From Alkalihalobacillus sp. TS-13 (lineage in GTDB: Bacteria > Bacillota > Bacilli > Bacillales > Fictibacillaceae), in contig NZ_JAHKSI010000001.1 of assembly GCF_019720915.1 (NCBI RefSeq), positions 2,480,001 to 2,544,000 of the forward strand: a DNA stretch of 64,000 bases. Reading direction: 5' to 3'. This document shows, piece after piece, positions 47,389-55,156 of the stretch. Made by a program: the position numbers and the translations under genes. Positions within the stretch are counted from its first letter, which is position 1. The number at the start of each line of letters is the position of its first letter. The notes under the pieces were generated by a model. The model did no database searches and had not been told where the DNA came from. It saw only the letters and a program-made list of their open reading frames with translations.

Positions 47389-47531
47389 GTTCAAAAAGAG
47401 GTGACGAATAAGGAACAAGAAGTTCCAGGCACGACGGTTTTGAGGACCGGAGCGTATAATATAATACGTGAGAACCGGTAAAACCGAGTAACGCCGAAAT
47501 TCGCCGTTAATTATTTGATAACTTTTTGAAC
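47389..47531 (+). repeat. ~143-bp repeat upstream of fadN, copy 2
   Basis: From GTTCAAAA to TTTTTGAAC this copy aligns along its whole length with 41779-41919, with GACGAATAAGGAACAAGAAG, AGGCACGA and GTAACGCCGAAATTCGCC in common. It lies directly beyond the FadR box, so the two copies flank the fadNAE operon as direct repeats. Confidence 0.8.
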
Positions 47532-47627
47532 CTCCTCTATAAATACTATAAGAAATTTTGACCCATTACGCAACACAAATTTCAGAAAATTTTTATGATT
47601 GCGTCTTATTTTTATTCTACAAGTAAT

Positions 47628-48125
47628 TCAAGCCGATGGACGATGCATTTTCAGGATTTCCTTGATTTGATCGATATGCCGCTTTTCGTGATAGCCAATG
47701 AACTCGATCCACTGTGATAACTTCATAGGTCCGAAAATCGGGTGTGAAAAAGCTCTTTTCTCAAGCAATGAAGGATCTTCTACTTCATCCAACACCTGAA
47801 TGAGTTTATTTCTTGATTGTTGTAGGGCAACTTTCGCTTCATCCTTTGATTTATAACGTCCTATGGGCCGTACATACTCAGGTGCATCCACAACCGGATA
47901 CCTTTTGGCCGAACGATAAACCGGGTGGTCGGGTGTTTCTGTGTCTTCTCCATGACAGATTAAGTATTCACTTTGCTTGGTAATGACATGTTCAATCAAA
48001 ACTAAGTGTTCCAATACTTCCAAAACGGACCATGAATCAATTGAAATACGAGCTTGACCTTGTTCCTCAGGAATTTCATCAATTGTTGCCATCAATTCTT
48101 TTCTGCCTTCTTCAAAAACGGACAC
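47628..48125 (-). CDS. DinB-family protein
   Basis: The 165-residue protein is a DinB-type four-helix bundle. Metal-ligand His residues are in LEVLEHLVLIEHV and in IGYHEKRHIDQI. Members include bacillithiol S-transferases and other metal-dependent enzymes; the substrate here is unknown. It uses a GTG start behind GGAGGGATGAC. Stand-alone gene between fadN and fadM, not in the B. subtilis order. Confidence 0.8.
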   Translation of the reverse strand: MSVFEEGRKELMATIDEIPEEQGQARISIDSWSVLEVLEHLVLIEHVITKQSEYLICHGEDTETPDHPVYRSAKRYPVVDAPEYVRPIGRYKSKDEAKVALQQSRNKLIQVLDEVEDPSLLEKRAFSHPIFGPMKLSQWIEFIGYHEKRHIDQIKEILKMHRPSA

Positions 48126-48301
48126 GTCATCCCTCCTCGAAAACGATAAATATGACTCTTCTTAATCAATGTTCGACAAACCCGTTGTGAATTCCCTTTA
48201 TTTTTTCATAATATGCTCGATTGGGAGGAGATTGTGTTATTTATTTTTCGCGGAAGAAGTATCCAATATGTTCAGTGTTCAGTATTACGGTTTTTCGATC
48301 T

Positions 48302-48385
48302 GTGCTCCGCTTTTTCTCATTCTGCTGTCCCAATTTTGCTCTGATTCGGACAGTGCTCCGCTTTTTCTATCTCTTCCTGTCCGAA
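48302..48385. repeat. short direct and inverted repeats
   Basis: GTGCTCCGCTTTTTCT occurs exactly at 48302-48317 and 48353-48368. TTCGGACAG (48345-48353) and CTGTCCGAA (48377-48385) form a 9-bp inverted repeat. The 375-nt gap between the DinB and fadM genes shows no coding signal, so this may be a decayed repeat element. Confidence 0.4.
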
Positions 48386-48461
48386 GTTCGGATAATCTTT
48401 CGTTTTTCCCCTCTCCCTGCCCATTGTTGCCCCAGATCAACATTAATCCAAAACAAAAAAA

Positions 48462-48488
48462 GAAACAGACGCGATAGACGGCTGTTTC
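48462..48488 (-). terminator. fadM terminator
   Basis: On the minus strand GAAACAG (48488-48482) pairs with CTGTTTC (48468-48462), followed by TTTTTTTG. It starts 13 nt after the fadM stop. Confidence 0.82.
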
Positions 48489-48500
48489 CACAAATTCTAT

Positions 48501-49418
48501 TTATTTTCCGAAGACACCTTTCAGTACGAATGCTACGTTTGCCGGTCGTTCAGCAAGACGTCGCATGAAGTAGCCATACCAGTCATTTCCGTACGGTACA
48601 TAGACACGCATCTTGTAACCTTCATCCCGCAGTTGTCGTTGAGCATCGATCCGAATTCCGAAAAGCATTTGGAACTCAAATTGATCATTCGGAATGTTAT
48701 GCTCTTTTACAATTTCTTTCGTATAAGAGATGATTTCATCGTCATGAGTGGCGATTGCAGTATAGTTTCCATGCAATAGATGCATTTTGATGATTTTCTT
48801 AAAATTCTCATCCACATCTTTTTTCTCTGGAAAAGCGACAGAAGGAGATTCCTTATAAGCACCTTTAACTAGCCTTAAGTTAGGGCTGAGTGAATCGAGG
48901 TCCTGTATGTCCTCAACTGTTCTATATAAATAAGCCTGTAATACAGTGCCTATATTTTCATATTGTGCTTTCAATTCTTTAAAAATATCAAGTGTAGCCT
49001 GGCAGCGCGCTTCGTCTTCCATATCAATCGTAACAAAGACATCATTCTTATCCGCGGCTTCCATAATCCGCATCATGTTTTCTAACACTAATTCACGGCT
49101 GATGTCTAATCCCATTGAAGTCAATTTCAATGAAAGCTGTGATTTCAGATTTTTTTTCGCTATCGATTCGATCGCTTCGATACAGTGATCTGTCATCTCT
49201 TTTGCTTCATGCTCATTATCGACAAATTCACCAAGGTGATCGATGGTAACGTACAGTCCTTCCTCATTAAGTTTCTGGATAACATTCAAGGAACTTTGTA
49301 ATGAGGCACCAGCGACAAAACGTCCTGCCCCGAATCGGAGACCGTATTTCTTCGCCAACTTTGTCGCCACTTTATTTTTAGCCATGAACAAAAAGAAATT
49401 TTTCAAAATCTTTTCCAT
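48501..49418 (-). CDS. fadM: proline dehydrogenase FadM (YusM)
   Basis: The 305-residue protein is the stand-alone proline dehydrogenase barrel of the PutB/FadM type, close to the 302 residues of B. subtilis FadM. FAD and substrate blocks include FVTIDMEDEARCQATLDIF, LVKGAYKESP, FEFQMLFGIR and VYVPYGNDWYGYFMRRLAERP. It oxidises proline to pyrroline-5-carboxylate at the membrane face. The gene follows the fad operon as in B. subtilis but is separated by the DinB gene. GGGGGA site before ATG. Confidence 0.88.
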   Translation of the reverse strand: MEKILKNFFLFMAKNKVATKLAKKYGLRFGAGRFVAGASLQSSLNVIQKLNEEGLYVTIDHLGEFVDNEHEAKEMTDHCIEAIESIAKKNLKSQLSLKLTSMGLDISRELVLENMMRIMEAADKNDVFVTIDMEDEARCQATLDIFKELKAQYENIGTVLQAYLYRTVEDIQDLDSLSPNLRLVKGAYKESPSVAFPEKKDVDENFKKIIKMHLLHGNYTAIATHDDEIISYTKEIVKEHNIPNDQFEFQMLFGIRIDAQRQLRDEGYKMRVYVPYGNDWYGYFMRRLAERPANVAFVLKGVFGK

Positions 49419-49564
49419 AAAAAATCCCCCTATACTGAAAACGGATGCAAAAGGTTGTACACTATATATGAACTAAAACTGTTTTGACTAAACTCAACAG
49501 TATTTTAACATTTTTTCGACAACATTTTTACTTTTTTCAAAATTTAATTTTTTCTACTTTAGAA

Positions 49565-49598
49565 TTGTAATTATTCTTGAAAAAGTGTAAAATTACAC
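49565..49598 (+). promoter_or_regulatory. promoter with palindromic operator for the XRE-type gene
   Basis: TTGTAA (49565-49570), a 17-nt spacer and TAAAAT (49588-49593) form a promoter. The -10 lies inside GTGTAA-AA-TTACAC (49585-49598), a perfect 6-bp inverted repeat, which suggests autorepression. Confidence 0.5.
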
Positions 49599-49628
49599 AA
49601 AAGCATTTTTAGGAGAGAAAAATACGAA

Positions 49629-50081
49629 ATGAATATGGATCAGATGATTGAAATCGTATCTTCCAAATTGAAGCTCATCCGTATCGAACATGGATACACC
49701 CAAGATAAAATGGCATCCACATTGGGAATTTCTAAAAAAACACTTTTACAAATTGAGAAGCAAAGGACACATGCGAACTGGACGACAGTTGCAGCAGTGG
49801 CGGCTTTGTTCCGTAACAGCGAAATATTGAAAACTGCATTAGGGGGGGACCCTGTGGAAATCGTAGAAATTCTCGCTCATCAGGGGATTGATCGTCCGAA
49901 AGAACAGACAATGGGTGGTAAAGTATGGTGGAATGATGTAAAGCAGGAGAATGGTTTCAAATTACAGCAAAATTTGATCAGCAAACATTACAGGATTTTG
50001 GACGTTGATAATCATCGCTGGTATAGTTCATTTGATGTTGATGAAGCTTATGAACGTCTGGATGAACTCGTTCATTCCTGA
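49629..50081 (+). CDS. XRE-family transcriptional regulator
   Basis: The 150-residue protein begins with an XRE helix-turn-helix (LKLIRIEHGYTQDKMASTLGISKKTLLQIEKQRTH, ~14-48). A ~90-residue C-terminal part follows, with GKVWWNDVKQENGFKLQQNLISKHYRILD, which has no recognised domain name. It is divergent from fadM and has its own promoter with a symmetric site. Target genes unknown; start at 49629 or 49635. Confidence 0.75.
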   Translation: MNMDQMIEIVSSKLKLIRIEHGYTQDKMASTLGISKKTLLQIEKQRTHANWTTVAAVAALFRNSEILKTALGGDPVEIVEILAHQGIDRPKEQTMGGKVWWNDVKQENGFKLQQNLISKHYRILDVDNHRWYSSFDVDEAYERLDELVHS

Positions 50082-50157
50082 TATCCATCAAGTTGTATAA
50101 GTATCGGACATTGTGGAAACCTAACCTCGACATAATGTTAAATGAGGAGGGAACCCA

Positions 50158-50433
50158 ATGCCACAACAACAACCTCAGAACCAACAAGGGTATATGCCAC
50201 AGCCCCCGCGTGTCATGACTGGAAAAGATCAGCTATACATTACAGACATGATGAGCTGGAACCTGCTTGCCGCAAAGAAATGCAGTTATTTTGCTAAGCA
50301 GTGTCAGGACCAGGAAGTCAAAGCTGCGATTCAACAGGCTGCACAAATGCATACACGTCACTATGATCAGCTTTTGCAGCATCTTCAAAGCCATTTGAAC
50401 GATCAGACTCAAAACCAGAACATGACGCAATAA
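50158..50433 (+). CDS. CotF-like spore coat protein
   Basis: The 91-residue protein has a Gln/Pro/Asn-rich N-terminus (PQQQPQNQQGYMPQPP) and one CotF-type helical unit (TDMMSWNLLAAKKCSYFAKQCQDQEVKAAIQQAAQMHTRHYDQLLQHL). This pattern is typical of inner spore coat proteins and supports an endospore-forming host. It is 13 nt upstream of a second coat-like gene and in the place of the B. subtilis yusN coat gene. GAGGAGGG site. Confidence 0.8.
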   Translation: MPQQQPQNQQGYMPQPPRVMTGKDQLYITDMMSWNLLAAKKCSYFAKQCQDQEVKAAIQQAAQMHTRHYDQLLQHLQSHLNDQTQNQNMTQ

Positions 50434-50446
50434 GGAGGGTGGTAAG

Positions 50447-50773
50447 ATGAATATTCAAAATCCGGAATCAAACGTCCCAGAAACGCCTGAAATGAATGAC
50501 CGTGATTTTATCAATGACGTGTTGGCAACCGAAAAATATATGACAGAGGCGTATTCAACTGCAATGAATGAAGCGAGTCATCAAGAGCTTTATCAAGATA
50601 TTTCCTCGATTGCGAAAGAAACGCAAGATTGCCAGCGTAACCTGTTCAATGTGATGTTCCAAAAAGGCTGGTACACATTTGAACAAGCACAGCCTCAAAA
50701 GCTTCAACAGGATTACCAACAGTTTTCGGGTTACAAAAACCAACTCCCTGGCGGAGGAACGGCAATGCAATAA
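50447..50773 (+). CDS. CotF-like spore coat protein
   Basis: The 108-residue protein has a CotF-type helical domain (FINDVLATEKYMTEAYSTAMNEASHQELYQDISSIAKETQDCQRNLFNVMFQKGWYTFE) and a Gln-rich tail. It is cotranscribed with the preceding coat protein gene, with an AAGGAGGG site. Expression is expected late in sporulation, although I did not identify a SigE or SigK promoter. Confidence 0.8.
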   Translation: MNIQNPESNVPETPEMNDRDFINDVLATEKYMTEAYSTAMNEASHQELYQDISSIAKETQDCQRNLFNVMFQKGWYTFEQAQPQKLQQDYQQFSGYKNQLPGGGTAMQ

Positions 50774-50810
50774 GGTAAAGAAACCTTGGCTAAAGTTGGT
50801 GGCTTTTGAG

Positions 50811-51170
50811 TGGAATTTGCGACACTCCTGCGGGGATATCGAGCCAGATGAGAACCCACAGTTTTTAAAAAGATCTTCGACTATAATAAAGACCTTCGAC
50901 TAAATTCCACCACGTTCTGTGGTGAACGTCGAAGTCAACACATAGTGAGGAGGCTCGCGGAAGTAGGTAAATGCAATGAAGTGATGTCTAGCTCAGCGAC
51001 CAGTCACTTGGATCACTTCAAACTTCCTGCGCCGGCAACACATTGATTGACATCGTTAGCCCACGCAGAACCAAGTTCCGAGCCTCCTCGTCAGTCCTCC
51101 AGTGATCTGCGGACTAAACGGGTCGCTTCCGCTTTTCTTGTACCCGCGGAAAGGGAGTGAATTTCGCAGC
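50811..51170 (+). repeat. ~360-bp dispersed repeat, copy B
   Basis: This stretch matches copy A at 39008-39393 on the same strand from TGGAATTTGCGACACTCC to GGAAAGGGAGTGAATTTCGC. The hairpin CTTCGACTAAATTCCACC..GGTGAACGTCGAAG and the AAGTAGGTAAATGCAA, GATCACTTCAAACTTCCTGC and GGGTCGCTTCCGCTTTT blocks are kept. A ~55-bp segment around 51050-51085 has no counterpart in copy A. Confidence 0.85.
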
Positions 51171-51197
51171 TAATCAACTTAACAAAGTGTGTAAAAA

Positions 51198-51318
51198 AGA
51201 GGGCTGTCCTAAAAGAAAAGTTGTCATACAACTCCAACACAATATTTTCGGAACCAAGGTTTTTCTTAAAATATTGTTAAGTTCGGAGATTCTCAGACAC
51301 TTTGTGGACAGCCCTCTT
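51198..51318. repeat. ~120-bp inverted-repeat element, possible MITE or terminator
   Basis: AGAGGGCTGTCC (51198-51209) is repeated in inverse as GGACAGCCCTCT (51306-51317). Just outside the left arm and inside the right arm ACAAAGTGT and ACACTTTGT could pair alternatively, and the middle carries AATATTTT/AAAATATT. Reading minus, the left arm is followed by six T residues, so it can also end the yusU-like transcript. The terminal repeats resemble ends of small transposon derivatives. Confidence 0.55.
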
Positions 51319-51336
51319 CCTTTTATAATCTGTAAA

Positions 51337-51588
51337 TTACTTATTCTGCTCATTCCGATATTGTTCGTTCCGCTCCCGAATCTCCTGGATGAGTTCTTTC
51401 ATGCCTTCTTTTGCATCAGGATATTGTTCATTCCAATGCTTTACCAGAGGGGGCATCGATTTTGACATATAGGTATACAACGCCCACATCTGCACCTTCT
51501 CTTTCAGTTCATCATCCGTTTCACCTAATAGCAAATCAGTATATTTGGTAAGCAGTCCATCAAACTGCTCCCTTAGTTTTTGTTCCAT
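51337..51588 (-). CDS. yusU: YusU-like protein (DUF2573 type)
   Basis: The 83-residue soluble helical protein resembles B. subtilis YusU: REQFDGLLTKYTDLLLGE, VQMWALYTYMSKSMPPLVKHWNEQYPDAKEGMKEL and a charged tail. There is no membrane segment or known catalytic motif. It stands alone between a repeat and the two-component genes. Function unknown. Confidence 0.65.
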   Translation of the reverse strand: MEQKLREQFDGLLTKYTDLLLGETDDELKEKVQMWALYTYMSKSMPPLVKHWNEQYPDAKEGMKELIQEIRERNEQYRNEQNK

Positions 51589-51655
51589 TATCCAATCACC
51601 GCCTTCTAACGTTTGTTGTTATTCTATCATAGGACATTCCTAATGTTAAAAAGAC

Positions 51656-52306
51656 TCAAGCATCGAACCACTTGTTCTTCATCGCTAAAATGGCGGCTTG
51701 TGTCCGGTCATGCAAACCTAATTTACCGAGGATATTGCTCACATGGGTTTTCACTGTTTTTTCCGTTATGAACAGCTCAGTGGATATTTCTTTGTTGTTC
51801 TGCCCAAGTGTGATCTGGCGAAGCACATCTTTTTCCCTAGCAGTCAATTGGTTGAAGCTCTTTTCTGCTTCGTTCGTTTTGGTTCCATTTGAAACGTGAC
51901 TCAGCAGTTGTGAGGTCGCTGTTGGATGCAGGTGGGTTTCACCAGCATATACCGCTTTGATCGATTTTACGAGTTCATCCGGCTCAATATCCTTTAGTTG
52001 GTATCCATCTGCTCCAGCCTGTAGTGCAGGAACGACATGATCCTGATCTGAAAAACTGGTCAGGACGATGATTTTCATGTTCGGGTACTCATTTTTAATT
52101 CGTTTTGTCGCTTCAATCCCATCCATCACAGGCATCGTCAAATCCATCAATACGACATCAGGATGTAGAGCATTAACCTGTCGGATCGCCTCTTCACCGT
52201 TCGACGCCTCCCCTACCAGATCAATTTCAGACTGCGTTCCGAGAAAGAACCTCAAGCCCTTCAATACCATGAGATGGTCATCCACTAACAATACTTTAAT
52301 CCCCAT
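51656..52306 (-). CDS. NarL/LuxR-type response regulator
   Basis: The ~216-residue protein has a receiver domain (KVLLVDDHLMVLKGL; phospho-Asp in HPDVVLMDLTMPVMDG; VLTSFSD; conserved Lys in GYQLKDIEPDE) and a LuxR helix-turn-helix (LTAREKDVLRQITLGQNNKEISTELFITEKTVKTHVSNILGKL). It overlaps the kinase gene by 11 nt and forms a two-component pair with it. ATG at 52306 or 52309 behind GAGAGGG. Target genes unknown. Confidence 0.9.
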   Translation of the reverse strand: MGIKVLLVDDHLMVLKGLRFFLGTQSEIDLVGEASNGEEAIRQVNALHPDVVLMDLTMPVMDGIEATKRIKNEYPNMKIIVLTSFSDQDHVVPALQAGADGYQLKDIEPDELVKSIKAVYAGETHLHPTATSQLLSHVSNGTKTNEAEKSFNQLTAREKDVLRQITLGQNNKEISTELFITEKTVKTHVSNILGKLGLHDRTQAAILAMKNKWFDA

Positions 52307-53900
52307 CATAACCCTCTCTTTCTTGCTTGATTTGAAAGCGTACTTCAACTGTCGTCCCTACTTCTCTCTGGCTTTCGATTTTCAGCCTACCGCCCATGAT
52401 TTCCGTGCGCTCTTTCATACTTGAGAGGCCGAAGGACCAGCTATCATGATCTTCACGTATTGTATACCCACAACCCTCGTCTTGAACGCGAAGGATGACT
52501 TCATCTTTTTTCCTGCTTAAAAACAGATGGACATCCTGGGTCCTCGCATGTTTATGGACATTATTCAACGCTTCCTGACCGACACGCCACAGTGTTTCTT
52601 CAATCATTCTTGGTATATTCCCGACTCCTTTGATTTCTTCGGTCACATTCAGTCCTAATGATTCGCCGTATTTTTTCAGGGAAACAATCACCCCTTCTTC
52701 CAAACCAACGGGCTTCAACTGCCAGATCATCGCTCTCATTTCCCCTACAACTTCTTGGGACAAAGCCTGCATTTCACTCAACGACTCTGTAACCATTTCA
52801 TTGACAGATATCTGTTTTACATATTCTTTCAATCCTCGCGCAGTCAAACTTAAGGAAAACAGTTTTTGGTTCACAGAGTCATGTAAATCACGGGCTAACC
52901 GATTCCGTTCTTCAATCAATGCTAATTCACGGCTTTTTTCGAACAGACGCGCTTTTTCCAAGACGAGTGAAAGGTGATCTCCCAGGGCACGCAGTACATC
53001 TTCATCAATCTCTTCCGATTGTTCTGCATTTTGATGACCGATTAGACAACCGATCCACTCTTCCCCTATCAATAATGGTATGAGAAAAGACTTTTCCACT
53101 GTTAATCCGTAGTGACTTAGTTCCAGTTGAACGGTCTCGTTGGAAAGTGTGGCTGTTAGATCACCATCAGGAGCAATCGGAAAGCGCTTATGTACTTTTT
53201 GTGAGTCATTTTGAAAATAAGTCCCTCGTAAGGCAAGGATATTTTCCTCTCTTATGAAGAAAGCTAGTGCATCCAAGTTAAACAATCGACCGATATTTTC
53301 AACCGTGCATTGAGGCAGGTGATGAATATCATTCATTTTCCAAATCGAGCGGCTGATTTCATCAAGTTTCGCATATTGCTCCGCCTTTTTCTGTTGAGCT
53401 TCATACAATTTTGTCCTTTTGATTGCTGTTCCGATTTGAAATGAGACGGACTGCAACAGGTCCAACTCGTCTTCTGTAAACTCGTTTTTTCCTGGTTCAG
53501 CTACATTCAATAACCCGAATTTCTCACCGCCTGCAATAAGCGGGACTGTTGCATGATGTGTAATCCCTTTCGTATCTCCCCAATCGTACTCGATCGCATC
53601 TTCAATACGTTTGCAATTGATGATATTGACCGCCTTCTGTAAACGACCATCCCAAACCTTATCCAAGCACCAGCAACCTCCCTCACACATCGGCTTTTTC
53701 CCTTCCCAGGACAAAGCAGGCGGCAAGTTGACATCTGCGACGAATGTATAAGTCGGTTCTTTGCCTGTTAAAAAAATCCAACCTGTGGATAACCCTGTCA
53801 CTTCAAGGAGTTTTTCCAAAACGGATTGAAGCATTTCCTTCAAGTCATTGGATTGATTCAACGTTTCTGCGATTACTTTCAGCGTATGGACTCTCGACAT
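52296..53900 (-). CDS. GAF-domain sensor histidine kinase (HisKA_3, NarX-like)
   Basis: The 534-residue cytosolic kinase has two GAF domains (~10-160 and ~185-320), a HisKA_3 dimerisation helix with phospho-His in RLARDLHDSVNQKLFSLSL, and an HATPase domain (ALNNVHKHA; VQDEGCGY; FGLSSMKERTEIMGG). The first GAF contains MCEGGCWCLDKVWDGRLQKAVNIINCKR, a C-x3-C-x-C-x17-C cluster that could hold metal, Fe-S or a redox switch. There are no membrane helices, so the signal is internal. Cotranscribed with the NarL-type regulator. Confidence 0.88.
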   Translation of the reverse strand: MSRVHTLKVIAETLNQSNDLKEMLQSVLEKLLEVTGLSTGWIFLTGKEPTYTFVADVNLPPALSWEGKKPMCEGGCWCLDKVWDGRLQKAVNIINCKRIEDAIEYDWGDTKGITHHATVPLIAGGEKFGLLNVAEPGKNEFTEDELDLLQSVSFQIGTAIKRTKLYEAQQKKAEQYAKLDEISRSIWKMNDIHHLPQCTVENIGRLFNLDALAFFIREENILALRGTYFQNDSQKVHKRFPIAPDGDLTATLSNETVQLELSHYGLTVEKSFLIPLLIGEEWIGCLIGHQNAEQSEEIDEDVLRALGDHLSLVLEKARLFEKSRELALIEERNRLARDLHDSVNQKLFSLSLTARGLKEYVKQISVNEMVTESLSEMQALSQEVVGEMRAMIWQLKPVGLEEGVIVSLKKYGESLGLNVTEEIKGVGNIPRMIEETLWRVGQEALNNVHKHARTQDVHLFLSRKKDEVILRVQDEGCGYTIREDHDSWSFGLSSMKERTEIMGGRLKIESQREVGTTVEVRFQIKQEREGYDGD

Positions 53901-54000
53901 GGCCCCTCCCCATTTCTTCCATCAGACATATGAAAATCCGCCCATTAAAAGACGGATTATACGAAATTAATAGCTTTGTTTTTCTTAATAATTGATTATT

Positions 54001-54334
54001 GCGAAATTCACTCCCTTTCCACGGACGAACGAAAAGCGGAAGCGACCCGCCTAGTCACGTTGGTCACTGGAAAACTGACGAGGAGGATGTGGCCGCCGCA
54101 GGAGGTTTGAAGTGATCCAAGTGACTAGTCGCTTCCATGCTCCAGCTCTAAATCCGCAAGCTTGTTGGCTTCGACGTTCATCACAGGACGTACTTGTACA
54201 GGATGTACTGACTTCGACGTTCACCATAGGACGTGGTGGTATTTAGTCGAAGTTCATTCTTATAGTCGAAGGTCCTTTTAAAAACTGCGGGGTAACACCT
54301 GGCTCGCTTCTCCCACAGGAGTGTCGTGAATTTC
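54001..54334 (-). repeat. ~335-bp dispersed repeat, copy C (inverse)
   Basis: This is the reverse complement of the elements at 39008-39393 and 50811-51170. It starts GCGAAATTCACTCCCTTTCC and ends CACAGGAGTGTCGTGAATTTC. The CTTCGAC/GTCGAAG hairpin and AAGCGGAAGCGACCCG block are present. It fills most of the gap between the kinase and the flavin reductase gene. Confidence 0.85.
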
Positions 54335-54463
54335 TTTTAAATCAACTTTAAATTCAACAAAGCCCAAATTGAATGTATTTCAAAAACTACGATGTTAAAT
54401 CAACTAGGACGAATATTCACCATTAATCCTCTGGTGACTTTTCAACCACACTTATATATTTTG

Positions 54464-55018
54464 CTATTGGATGTTCTGTTCCTGCTTAACATCAAGTTTT
54501 TCTGTCAAATCGACAAGGAGGTCGGTAATCATCTGCAGCCGCTCTACTGCTTCACGATCGACCAGTCTATATTCTGCATCATAACAATAAGGATCCGAAA
54601 CGAATTGATCCGGGAGCACGATTGCGTAAAGTCCTCTTAGAACGGTCCTCATATTGTTCAATGCGTTGATGCCTCCCTTGCTTCCACCAGAAGCTGCAGC
54701 AATAGCTGCCGGTTTATGCTTAAAATGGCTTCCCCCGAGGAAATCCAATGCGTTTTTCAATACCCCGCTCATTCCATTATGATATTCAGGGGATGTGATA
54801 AAGAACGCATCAGCCTCTTGAGCAGCACTGTAAAGCTTCTGAAGAGATCCATTTTCATCATTGCCTTGATTCCCAGGAAACAACGGGAGTTTATCGGTTC
54901 CGAGGTCAAAGTAGTTTACCGTGACTCCCTTTTCCTCTAGCAATTCTTTTACAATATTTGCGATCCCACGTGTTCTCGATTTTTCCATTGGACTGCCATT
55001 GATTACTAAGATATTCAT
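54464..55018 (-). CDS. NADPH-dependent FMN reductase
   Basis: The 184-residue flavodoxin-like protein begins MNILVINGSPMEKSRTRGIA and has the FMN-binding TSPEYHNGMSGVLKNALDFLGG and AASGGSKGGINALNNMRTVL blocks of the azoreductase/chromate reductase group. It is similar in size to B. subtilis azobenzene reductase. It reduces quinones, azo compounds or flavins in the cytosol. Stand-alone gene. Confidence 0.85.
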   Translation of the reverse strand: MNILVINGSPMEKSRTRGIANIVKELLEEKGVTVNYFDLGTDKLPLFPGNQGNDENGSLQKLYSAAQEADAFFITSPEYHNGMSGVLKNALDFLGGSHFKHKPAAIAAASGGSKGGINALNNMRTVLRGLYAIVLPDQFVSDPYCYDAEYRLVDREAVERLQMITDLLVDLTEKLDVKQEQNIQ

Positions 55019-55156
55019 TAAAAACCACGCCTTTTATAGTAGTATTCATCTCAGTATAACCGAAACGACATGTTACAACGTCCGATTAAGGATTGAATTC
55101 CATCTCATCAATTGGTTGTACGAATTTTCAACACTTCTACGACTATAGTTGTAGCT

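Noticed and set aside
48169-48477. 102-residue plus-strand ORF
   Set aside because: Composition is that of pyrimidine-rich non-coding DNA with short repeats, and there is no ribosome site or family resemblance.
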